From Tannerella sp. (GTDB lineage Bacteria; Bacteroidota; Bacteroidia; Bacteroidales; Tannerellaceae), in NCBI GenBank assembly GCA_031282485.1, contig JAITDQ010000300.1:1-5457 (forward strand): a stretch of DNA of 5,457 bases, in the 5' to 3' direction. The translations under genes and the position numbers were made by a program. This document shows positions 1 through 5,457 of the stretch, in pieces (positions within the stretch are counted from its first letter, which is position 1; every line of letters starts with the position of its first letter). A model generated the notes under the pieces. That model was not told the origin of the DNA. It was given only the letters and a program-made list of their open reading frames with translations, and ran no database searches.

Positions 1-46
1 TAAGACGTTGCAGCTGTTTCTTTTCTGTTTCTTCCGGGTGCATCAT
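1..46 (-). CDS. N-terminus of an unidentified minus-strand gene (partial, runs off the window)
   Basis: Reading leftwards from ATG at 46-44 the frame stays open to the window edge and gives MMHPEETEKKQLQRL, a highly charged N-terminus with no recognisable motif. A second ATG at 43-41 could equally be the start. The call rests on context: an AT-rich leader with TAnnTTTG elements lies upstream on the same strand, and a terminator-like hairpin at 130-165 separates it from the previous gene. A seven-codon mini-ORF (MKNIITE, starting at 69) ends in TGA that shares its A with this ATG. The product cannot be named from 15 residues, and a gene starting further downstream or none at all is possible. 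Confidence 0.45.
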   Translation of the reverse strand, partial: MMHPEETEKKQLQRL

Positions 47-80
47 CACTCTGTTATTATGTTTTTCATTTTTCCGATGG

Positions 81-109
81 CAAAGATAAACAAAACCGCC
101 GCAAAGTTA
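81..109 (-). promoter_or_regulatory. Candidate Bacteroidota -7 elements for the leftmost gene
   Basis: On the minus strand this stretch holds two exact matches to the Bacteroides -7 consensus TAnnTTTG: TAACTTTG (complement of 102-109) and TATCTTTG (complement of 81-88). Neither has a TTTG at the usual 19-21 base distance, so which one is used is open. Both lie upstream of the start at 46 and downstream of the hairpin at 130-165, which is where a promoter would be expected. Confidence 0.5.
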
Positions 110-129
110 TAAAAAAAACAATAAAAAAA

Positions 130-165
130 AGCAGATTTGCCTCATGACGGGGCAAGTCTGCTTTT
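130..165 (-). terminator. Intrinsic terminator after the 70-residue gene
   Basis: The arms 130-141 (AGCAGATTTGCC) and 151-162 (GGCAAGTCTGCT) pair over 12 bases with a single G-T wobble, around a 9-base loop. Read on the minus strand the stem is followed by a run of eight T (complement of the A run at 123-130), beginning 16 bases past the stop codon at 181. On the plus strand it is followed by only four T, so it may work weakly in that direction too, but no plus-strand gene is seen to the left. Confidence 0.88.
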
Positions 166-180
166 CTACGAACAATAATA

Positions 181-393
181 TTAGAAGAACATATTATAAT
201 TGGCAGAGAAACGGGCTGTTCGCTTTTCCCTCATTATTATAATGTCCTGTTCTTCCCAAACGTTATGGTCATTTACACTTTGACCCTCATAATAAAACTC
301 CTGAGACATCCGGAAACCGGCACCCTCCCTTTCCATATTGTTGCCGGAAAAGAAATTTCTTTTTTTAAATGGTTTATCCATAACTTCCAGCAT
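181..393 (-). CDS. Small unrecognised protein, 70 residues
   Basis: I do not recognise this protein. It is hydrophilic, with no signal peptide or membrane segment. The N-terminus is basic (DKPFKKRNFF), the middle is acidic and aromatic (around residues 31-53), and it ends in YNMFF. The case that it is real is positional: it is the only sizeable open frame between the gapA terminator and the hairpin at 130-165, it reads the same way as that hairpin, and its stop lies 16 bases before it. The start is uncertain. ATG at 393 gives 70 residues; ATG at 381 gives 66 and has GGAAG close upstream. A TATATTTA element at 440-447 could drive it. A chance ORF or the remnant of a longer gene cannot be excluded. 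Confidence 0.55.
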   Translation of the reverse strand: MLEVMDKPFKKRNFFSGNNMEREGAGFRMSQEFYYEGQSVNDHNVWEEQDIIIMREKRTARFSANYNMFF

Positions 394-439
394 TCATTAG
401 TTTAACATATTAAAAAACATATCGCGATTTGTTATGCCG

Positions 440-447
440 TAAATATA
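440..447 (-). promoter_or_regulatory. Weak -7 element upstream of the 70-residue gene
   Basis: The minus strand reads TATATTTA here, matching TAnnTTTG except at the last base, about 47 bases before the start at 393. No TTTG lies 19-21 bases upstream. It is the best candidate promoter between the gapA terminator and this gene. The rest of 394-502 is AT-rich and shows no other feature. Confidence 0.3.
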
Positions 448-502
448 ATGACATAAATGCTGAAAATGTTCTCTTGAAGCGAATTATTTGTGAAAAATTA
501 AC

Positions 503-542
503 AAATAAAAAACCACACCATACATATAATATGATGTGGTTT
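503..542 (-). terminator. Intrinsic terminator of gapA
   Basis: The arms 510-521 and 531-542 form a 12-base stem around a 9-base loop. On the minus strand the one imperfect position is a G-T wobble; on the plus strand the same position is a C-A mismatch, which points to function in the minus direction. The stem is followed on the minus strand by a T-rich run (TTTTATTTG), and it begins about 46 bases past the gapA stop codon. Confidence 0.85.
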
Positions 543-588
543 CCGTTTCACCTAAAAAATTTTGTATTATGGCCTTCTCAGTTTTTCT

Positions 589-1596
<1,008 letters not shown>

Positions 1597-1652
1597 TTAA
1601 AAATTTAATAGTTTGAATAAAAATACTTCTTCTGCGTATATTTTTTTACGGG

Positions 1653-1674
1653 CACAAAATTACGGTTTATTTGT
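1653..1674 (-). repeat. Shared promoter element, copy 1 (gapA)
   Basis: On the plus strand CACAAAATTA (1653-1662) is followed directly by CGGTTTATTTGT (1663-1674). The same two blocks occur upstream of the YtxH gene at 2763-2786, separated there by AG. The block covers the -7 element and about half of the spacer, so it is either a common regulator site or a duplicated promoter core. Confidence 0.6.
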
Positions 1675-1685
1675 AACATGAACAA
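1655..1685 (-). promoter_or_regulatory. Bacteroidota-type promoter of gapA
   Basis: On the minus strand TAATTTTG (complement of 1655-1662) matches the -7 consensus TAnnTTTG exactly, and TTG (complement of 1683-1685) lies 20 bases upstream at the -33 position. Transcription would start near 1648, giving a leader of roughly 55 bases. The spacer and -7 region share 22 bases with the promoter at 2765-2795. Confidence 0.78.
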
Positions 1686-1715
1686 CTAAATGAAGAAAAA
1701 TTTCTCCAATTAATT

Positions 1716-2129
1716 TCAGTGCGATATTTTTTTCTTCCCGGAGATGAATCCGAAGATTAAAGACTTTGCTTTGTTAATGCCCCATGTGATAAGTATTGGC
1801 TGAAGAATACTCCATGCAACGGGCAGCAGGTTTTTTATGATCGAAAGATAATCGGATGCGGTGAACGGGACTTTCACCCCGGTCGGTCTGTCCTTACCGG
1901 TTGCGATTGAACCCGCTTTTTTACCGGGTGTCCCGGATGAAAACAGCAAAAACGATACGCCGGAAAGAATCAGTCCCGGCGCATGATCCCGCAGCCGGGC
2001 AAAATCTTCACCCAATTTTTTTTCCTGTTCGCGACACATCGCTTCGATGTTTGCCCTGTCGACAAGAAGCTGTTCAATGGGCGAGAGGGGGTTGTTCCGT
2101 ATTTTCGGATGTTGATGTTGTTGTTGCAT
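1716..2129 (-). CDS. Unnamed membrane-associated protein, third gene of the YtxH/holin-like operon
   Basis: No known domain is recognised in these 137 residues. A polar, Gln/His-rich N-terminus (1-12) leads into a charged, probably helical segment (about 17-48). A hydrophobic stretch follows at about 50-65 (APGLILSGVSFLLF), then a Gly/Lys-rich linker (66-88), and a second hydrophobic region at about 95-128 (LLPVAWSILQPILITWG) before a lysine-rich tail. This suggests a small inner-membrane protein. The start at 2129 lies 56 bases inside the preceding holin-like gene, immediately after an A8 tract, and the only later ATG (residue 31) would remove most of the charged segment. Co-directional overlap with the holin-like gene implies one mRNA and translational coupling. 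I infer a role in the cell envelope alongside its neighbours; the sequence itself gives no biochemical function. Confidence 0.78.
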   Translation of the reverse strand: MQQQHQHPKIRNNPLSPIEQLLVDRANIEAMCREQEKKLGEDFARLRDHAPGLILSGVSFLLFSSGTPGKKAGSIATGKDRPTGVKVPFTASDYLSIIKNLLPVAWSILQPILITWGINKAKSLIFGFISGKKKISH

Positions 2130-2484
2130 CTTTTTTTTGTTCGTTTGAGTTCAGCGATGATATGATGATGTTTATAACCGACAGGCGAATTCTTTCTCTG
2201 TTAAAGATTGCCAGTAAGATAAGTATCACGTAAAGTCCCGTTACGATTGTAAAACCGGCGGTTGCGGACTCAAGCAGGTTGCTCAGCAGGAAGCCTAACG
2301 CGAGCATTGCAAACAGGACTGCGAAAAACACCAACGCCGACAATAATAATCCGTACGAGAGGACGGCAATCACTTTGCCGATCCGCTCATACGCATTAAG
2401 TTTAATCAGTTCCAATTTAAATTCCGCATACGTTGAAATATCATCTTTCAGTTCGCGGAAAATTTTTTCTGCCTCTTGCCCCAT
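2074..2484 (-). CDS. Holin-superfamily III (Phage_holin_3_6-like) membrane protein
   Basis: These 136 residues have the layout of the Phage_holin_3_6 family. A charged amphipathic N-terminal helix (1-35, rich in Glu and Lys) precedes two membrane segments at about 37-69 and 76-94. A basic stop-transfer motif (NRERIR, 95-100) and a further hydrophobic helix (101-111) follow. The tail is Thr/Ser/Asn-rich and looks disordered. Despite the name, chromosomal members are common outside prophages, their function is poorly defined, and no phage gene is seen here. It lies 32 bases after the YtxH gene and overlaps the following gene by 56 bases, so the three are probably one operon. The disordered tail (from about residue 117) is encoded exactly where the downstream gene begins, so its sequence may be constrained by that overlap rather than by its own function. 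Confidence 0.86.
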   Translation of the reverse strand: MGQEAEKIFRELKDDISTYAEFKLELIKLNAYERIGKVIAVLSYGLLLSALVFFAVLFAMLALGFLLSNLLESATAGFTIVTGLYVILILLAIFNRERIRLSVINIIISSLNSNEQKKDATTTSTSENTEQPPLAH

Positions 2485-2516
2485 TATTCAAAGGATTTTA
2501 TCATTCAGCGCCTGAC

Positions 2517-2738
2517 CTATTCGGAAGCTGAGGCTTCTTCCGTAAGATTTTCAGCGTTGCCTCCTCTGAGTTTATTCACTGCGGAACCAAAGCCTTCCTT
2601 GACTTTTTCAACAAAGCCGTTTAACTCATCAAGGATCTGTCCCTTTTTATCCGTAGCAGCAAGATAACCGATTGCTGCACCTACTACTGCACCTATTACA
2701 AGCCCTAACAGTAATTTTGAATCAACATTGTTCTTCAT
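2517..2738 (-). CDS. YtxH-domain small membrane protein
   Basis: This 73-residue protein has a short polar N-terminus followed by a glycine/alanine-rich membrane segment (residues 9-26, LLLGLVIGAVVGAAIGYL). Next comes ATDKKGQ, typical of the YtxH family, where a GxxxG-like helix is followed by a lysine-rich turn. The remainder is an amphipathic charged helix (about 35-58) and an acidic tail. YtxH proteins are small single-pass membrane proteins; Bacillus subtilis YtxH is known from general stress response work, but a molecular activity is not established. It is the first gene of the three-gene operon, directly behind a well-formed promoter. Confidence 0.86.
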   Translation of the reverse strand: MKNNVDSKLLLGLVIGAVVGAAIGYLAATDKKGQILDELNGFVEKVKEGFGSAVNKLRGGNAENLTEEASASE

Positions 2739-2762
2739 AACGTCATATTTTTAAATTAATCC

Positions 2763-2786
2763 CACAAAATTAAGCGGTTTATTTGT
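2763..2786 (-). repeat. Shared promoter element, copy 2 (ytxH operon)
   Basis: On the plus strand CACAAAATTA (2763-2772) and CGGTTTATTTGT (2775-2786) are identical to the blocks at 1653-1674, apart from a two-base AG insertion between them. Both copies have the same orientation relative to their genes. Confidence 0.6.
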
Positions 2787-2795
2787 TAAAACAAA
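2765..2795 (-). promoter_or_regulatory. Bacteroidota-type promoter of the ytxH operon
   Basis: On the minus strand TTTG (complement of 2792-2795) is followed after 19 bases by TAATTTTG (complement of 2765-2772), an exact match to the -33/-7 consensus. The expected transcript starts near 2758, about 20 bases before the YtxH start codon. The promoter sits in the 95-base gap after prmA, so the operon need not depend on read-through from prmA, which has no clear terminator of its own. Confidence 0.82.
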
Positions 2796-2833
2796 ATTTT
2801 TCGCCGGATATTTATCAAATAAAATGTACGAAT

Positions 2834-3685
2834 TTACATTTTTCCCGTTTTTACTGCAATCCAGTTATCTTTTTCCACAAAAGACAACAGAGACAGGCCG
2901 CATCTGTTACATTCTTTTTCCACGACCGGTATGTCTTCTCTGTAAAAACCGCTCATAAACAGTTGCCCGCCGGACGCTAAGGCCGGTTTGTAGTATTTCA
3001 TATCTTCCAGTAATACGTTCCTGTTTATATTCGCAAAAATGTAGTCGAACATACCGAAATCCTTTATTTCTCCGGCTCCTCCCCGAACTACCCGTATGTT
3101 ACCGGCGTTGTTCAACCGGCAGTTTTCAACGGCGTTGTTGTAAGCCCATTCGTCAATGTCGACAGCCGTTACGCGCGAAGCTCCTTTTTTTACAGCCAGA
3201 ATTGCCAGAACGGCCGTTCCGCATCCCATGTCGAGCAATTCCTTGCCTTTCAGATCCAGCTTCAGCATTTCGCACAGCATAAGGTATGTGGTGGCATGGT
3301 TTCCCGTGCCGAATGCCATTTTCGGGTCGATAACAATCGGATATTCGAATCCGTTTTCTTCCGGGTGAAACGAAGCGCGGATGATACATTCATTTCCTAT
3401 CCGAATCGGGTGGAAATAGTTTTTTTCCCATTCTTCATTCCAGTCACAGTCCGCTATCCGTTCTTTCGTATGAAAAAATTTGACGCCGGGAACGGGGAAG
3501 TTTTCCAAGAGTTCTTCCACGATAGACGGGTTATAATTATCCACGGCGACACAGGCCGTCAGACCGTTTTCATTTGAGGTAAAACTTTCAAAACCGATAT
3601 TGCCGAGTTCCGAAGCCAGAATGTCATTGATCGTTTCGGTTTCTATTGAAGACTCGTACCGGAATGATAATTCGTAATATTCCAT
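2834..3685 (-). CDS. prmA: Ribosomal protein L11 methyltransferase
   Basis: PrmA is a cytoplasmic S-adenosylmethionine-dependent enzyme that trimethylates amino groups of ribosomal protein L11 in other bacteria. The 283 residues split into an N-terminal substrate-recognition domain (about 1-85) and a class I methyltransferase domain. Diagnostic blocks are the DPKMAFGTGNHATT segment (120-133), characteristic of PrmA, the SAM-binding motif I LLDMGCGTAVLAI (150-162), the acidic end of strand 2 at VDID (175-178), and the catalytic-loop equivalent FANINRNVLL (217-226). The frame extends upstream to 3787, but I chose ATG 3685. It gives the family-like start MEYYELSF, and the longer form would begin upstream of the promoter at 3710-3742. 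No clear terminator follows its stop. It is divergent from the oxidoreductase gene. Confidence 0.95.
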   Translation of the reverse strand: MEYYELSFRYESSIETETINDILASELGNIGFESFTSNENGLTACVAVDNYNPSIVEELLENFPVPGVKFFHTKERIADCDWNEEWEKNYFHPIRIGNECIIRASFHPEENGFEYPIVIDPKMAFGTGNHATTYLMLCEMLKLDLKGKELLDMGCGTAVLAILAVKKGASRVTAVDIDEWAYNNAVENCRLNNAGNIRVVRGGAGEIKDFGMFDYIFANINRNVLLEDMKYYKPALASGGQLFMSGFYREDIPVVEKECNRCGLSLLSFVEKDNWIAVKTGKM

Positions 3686-3709
3686 AATTAAAATATTTAA
3701 TAACTCCGG

Positions 3710-3742
3710 CAAAGTTACACATTTTAATCGTAACGCTGCAAA
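3710..3742 (-). promoter_or_regulatory. Bacteroidota-type promoter of prmA
   Basis: On the minus strand TTTG (complement of 3739-3742) is followed after 21 bases by TAACTTTG (complement of 3710-3717), an exact TAnnTTTG match. Transcription would start near 3703, giving a leader of about 18 bases to the ATG at 3685. This is the main reason to prefer that start over the ATG at 3787. Confidence 0.75.
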
Positions 3743-3832
3743 AATGGGGGTGAGTTCTAATCGCAGGGCAATAATTGAGCTTCTCAAATGTCCGGTACTT
3801 TAATTAAAAAAACAAAAATGTTTGCGCACACA

Positions 3833-3863
3833 TTTGCGTATTAAAAAAATAGAATTAACTTTG
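3833..3863 (+). promoter_or_regulatory. Bacteroidota-type promoter of the oxidoreductase gene
   Basis: TTTG at 3833-3836 is followed after 19 bases by TAACTTTG at 3856-3863, an exact match to the -33/-7 consensus. Transcription would start near 3870, about 46 bases before the ATG at 3916. The -33 box is part of a TTTGCG repeat (3821-3826 and 3833-3838, 12 bases apart) with a palindromic TGCGCA at 3823-3828, which could be a regulator site. The rest of the divergent region 3743-3832 is AT-rich and shows nothing else. Confidence 0.82.
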
Positions 3864-3915
3864 CAAATATTTATACTGCATTTATACTTAATTGAATTAT
3901 TAATAATAAAGAATC

Positions 3916-5331
3916 ATGACAACACGTAGAGATTTTTTAAAGACAGCAACTCTGGCATCAGCAGGATTAGCAATAGGTGGTACAGGGTTAAACGCATCGA
4001 GTTATCGTCAGATTATCGGGGCTAATGAGAAAGTGAATCTGGCATGTGTAGGTATCGGTTTTCAAGGGGGCGAGATAATCAAAGCCTTTGCAAAAACGGG
4101 ACTGGCAAACGTTGTCGCATTATGCGATATTGACATGGGCGCCAAACATACGCGGGAAGTAATGAATATGTTCCCCGACGCAGCCCGTTTCAAGGATTTC
4201 AGGGTAATGTTCGATAAAGTCGGCAACAAATTCGACGCCGTATGCGCCGGTATTCCCGATTTTGCACATTATCCGGTTGTGATACAAGCTATTAAAGAAG
4301 GAAAACATATATACGTTGAAAAACCTATGTGTCGTACTTTCCTTGAAGGCGAACTCATGATCGAAGCGGCGAAGAAGAATCCCAAGATCGTTACGCAAAT
4401 GGGTAACCAGGGACATTCGGAAGGCAATTATTTCCAGTTTAAAGCTTGGAAAGAGGCCGGTATTATAAAAGATGTAACGGCCGTTACCGCTCACATGAAC
4501 TCTTCCCGCCGCTGGCATGGCTGGGATTCGCGTATTTTCAAAGACCCGGATCCGGAACCGATGCCTGCAGGCATAGACTGGGATACATGGAACATGGCCG
4601 TACGGTATCATGAATTTAACGAACGGTATCATTATGGGAACTGGCGTTGCTGGTACGACCTGGGAATGGGCGCTTTAGGCGACTGGGGAGCGCATATCAT
4701 TGATACCGTACACCAATTTCTGGAACTCGGATTGCCTTACGAAGTTAATCCGCTGATGCTGAAAGAGCACAACGATTATTTCTACCCGATGTCTTCTACC
4801 TTGTTATTCCGTTTTGCGGAAAGAAAGAATATGCCGGCGTTGGATATTACGTGGTACGACGGACTGGATAATGTTCCCCAAGTACCGGAAGGATACGGCG
4901 TGTCGGAGGTCGACCCGAATATTCCTCCCGTGGCAGGCGGAAAACTTCAGCCGCTGAAACTTAACCCGGGAAAAGAAATATACAGTAAAACCCTGACCTT
5001 CAAAGGCGGTTCCCACGGCAGTACACTTTCGATTATACCCGATGAAAAGGCAAAGGAAATGGCATCGAAACTGCCGGAGGTTCCGAAATCTCCGTCAAAC
5101 CACTATGCAAACTTCCTGCTTTCGTGTCTGGGTAAGGAAAAAACGCGTTCGCCGTTTGAAATAGCAGGCCCGTTAAGTCAGGTATTTTGCCTTGGCGTTC
5201 TTGCACAGCGTTTAAATACGAAGATTGAGTTCGATACCGTGAAGAAACAGATTACTAATAATCCGTTTGCAAACGCCATGCTGGCAGGCGCTCCTCCACG
5301 TTCGGGCTGGGAAGAATATTACAAAATTTAA
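3916..5331 (+). CDS. Tat-exported Gfo/Idh/MocA family oxidoreductase
   Basis: This 471-residue protein is a nicotinamide-dependent dehydrogenase of the Gfo/Idh/MocA family, probably acting on a sugar or sugar derivative outside the cytoplasm. It begins with a twin-arginine signal: TTRRDFLK at residues 2-9, then a hydrophobic core (about 11-22). The Rossmann domain follows, with the nucleotide loop VGIGFQGG (45-52), the acidic strand end LCDID (69-73), and the EKP motif (135-137) whose lysine contacts cofactor and substrate. The C-terminal domain holds LGMGALGDWGAHIID (249-263). Its Asp256 and His260 have the DxxxH spacing of the catalytic pair in inositol dehydrogenase. The tryptophan/tyrosine-rich stretch 220-247 and the overall length fit the long Bacteroidota/Planctomycetota branch with an extended C-terminal domain. 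It has its own promoter and terminator. No transporter or glycosidase neighbour identifies the substrate. GH109 N-acetylgalactosaminidases share this fold and a Tat signal, but the match to them is not clear. Confidence 0.94.
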   Translation: MTTRRDFLKTATLASAGLAIGGTGLNASSYRQIIGANEKVNLACVGIGFQGGEIIKAFAKTGLANVVALCDIDMGAKHTREVMNMFPDAARFKDFRVMFDKVGNKFDAVCAGIPDFAHYPVVIQAIKEGKHIYVEKPMCRTFLEGELMIEAAKKNPKIVTQMGNQGHSEGNYFQFKAWKEAGIIKDVTAVTAHMNSSRRWHGWDSRIFKDPDPEPMPAGIDWDTWNMAVRYHEFNERYHYGNWRCWYDLGMGALGDWGAHIIDTVHQFLELGLPYEVNPLMLKEHNDYFYPMSSTLLFRFAERKNMPALDITWYDGLDNVPQVPEGYGVSEVDPNIPPVAGGKLQPLKLNPGKEIYSKTLTFKGGSHGSTLSIIPDEKAKEMASKLPEVPKSPSNHYANFLLSCLGKEKTRSPFEIAGPLSQVFCLGVLAQRLNTKIEFDTVKKQITNNPFANAMLAGAPPRSGWEEYYKI

Positions 5332-5360
5332 AGAGAGTCGGCGTCATCGCAGAAACTCGG

Positions 5361-5395
5361 AAAAAGCTGTCCCCCGCCGGGAGACAGTTTTTTTT
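5361..5395 (+). terminator. Intrinsic terminator of the oxidoreductase gene
   Basis: The arms 5367-5375 (CTGTCCCCC) and 5379-5387 (GGGAGACAG) pair with one internal C-A mismatch around a GCC loop. Upstream AAAAAG can extend the stem into the T run. Eight T follow (5388-5395). It begins 30 bases past the stop codon at 5331. The reverse strand has a perfect stem with a G-T wobble and five T, so it may also act in that direction. Confidence 0.88.
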
Positions 5396-5397
5396 AT

Positions 5398-5457
5398 GTG
5401 CCGTGCATGAGGTGCAAGTCTACTACGGGGGCAGGTAGCGACCAACCGTTAGTTTGA
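5398..5457 (+). mobile_element. Possible 5' end of a group II intron (partial, runs off the window)
   Basis: Directly after the terminator T tract the composition changes sharply, from T-rich to a G-rich structured stretch. It opens GTGCC, which resembles the GUGYG boundary of group II introns but has C at position 5. ATGAGGTGCAAGTC (5407-5420) and then AGCGACCAACCG (5437-5448) follow, wording I associate with the start of domain I in bacterial group II introns. CCGT (5401-5404) can pair with ACGG (5425-5428). Some group II introns, notably bacterial class C, insert just behind terminator hairpins, which fits this position. No reverse-transcriptase ORF is in view because only about 60 bases remain. 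Recognition is from memory of the pattern, so another structured RNA or unrelated intergenic sequence remains possible. Confidence 0.5.

Noticed and set aside
1686..1715. Terminator after the third gene of the membrane operon (inverted repeat GGAGAAA / TTTCTTC)
   Set aside because: The stem is only about 6-7 A/T-rich pairs with a two-base loop and no proper T run after it; it is too weak to annotate.
2074..2484. Prophage remnant, suggested by the holin-family name
   Set aside because: Holin-superfamily III proteins are common chromosomal genes and no integrase, capsid, tail or lysozyme gene is nearby.
2779..2800. Terminator after prmA (TTTGTT / AACAAA inverted repeat)
   Set aside because: It is six A/T-rich pairs with a two-base loop lying inside the ytxH promoter; the pairing follows from AT richness and the promoter motifs.
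3686..3787. Upstream extension of prmA to an ATG at 3787 (34 more residues)
   Set aside because: The extension would begin upstream of a well-formed -33/-7 promoter at 3710-3742, and ATG 3685 gives a family-like N-terminus (MEYYELSF).
4120..4632. Long minus-strand open frame (170 codons) inside the oxidoreductase gene
   Set aside because: It is fully contained in a clear family gene on the other strand, shows no recognisable domain and has no promoter of its own; it is a shadow of the plus-strand coding bias.
5404..5430. tRNA T-arm, suggested by GGTGCAAGTC
   Set aside because: The GTTC core is missing, the flanking stem does not pair, and no cloverleaf can be drawn with the surrounding bases.

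Overview
The window comes from a Bacteroidota chromosome, most likely Bacteroidales. The main evidence is promoter architecture: several genes are preceded by the Bacteroides-type -7 element TAnnTTTG, and four of these have a TTG or TTTG about 19-21 bases further upstream. Start codons sit in A-rich leaders without clear Shine-Dalgarno sequences. The gene content fits too: a GapA-type GAPDH, a YtxH / holin-superfamily membrane gene set, PrmA, and a Tat-exported Gfo/Idh/MocA oxidoreductase. No ribosomal RNA, complete tRNA, CRISPR array or complete insertion sequence is visible.

Layout: (1) 1-46, the first codons of a minus-strand gene leaving the window, with -7 elements upstream. (2) 130-393, an unrecognised 70-residue minus-strand gene with a strong hairpin terminator just after its stop. 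(3) 503-1685, a complete gapA unit on the minus strand with its own promoter and terminator. (4) 1716-2795, a three-gene minus-strand operon encoding small membrane proteins: YtxH, a holin-superfamily III (Phage_holin_3_6-like) protein, and an unnamed protein whose start lies inside the holin-like gene at an A8 tract. (5) 2834-3742, prmA (ribosomal protein L11 methyltransferase) on the minus strand. (6) 3833-5395, a monocistronic plus-strand gene for a Tat-signal Gfo/Idh/MocA oxidoreductase, divergent from prmA, with promoter and terminator. (7) 5398-5457, sequence resembling the 5' end of a group II intron, placed directly after that terminator's T tract and cut by the window edge.

Most of the window is core housekeeping: glycolysis, translation-factor modification and envelope maintenance. 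The points worth a second look are a 22-base promoter element shared by gapA and the ytxH operon, the A8 overlap between the holin-like gene and its partner, the unrecognised 70-residue gene, and the possible intron insertion behind a terminator. I did not find convincing evidence of a novel defence or mobile system.
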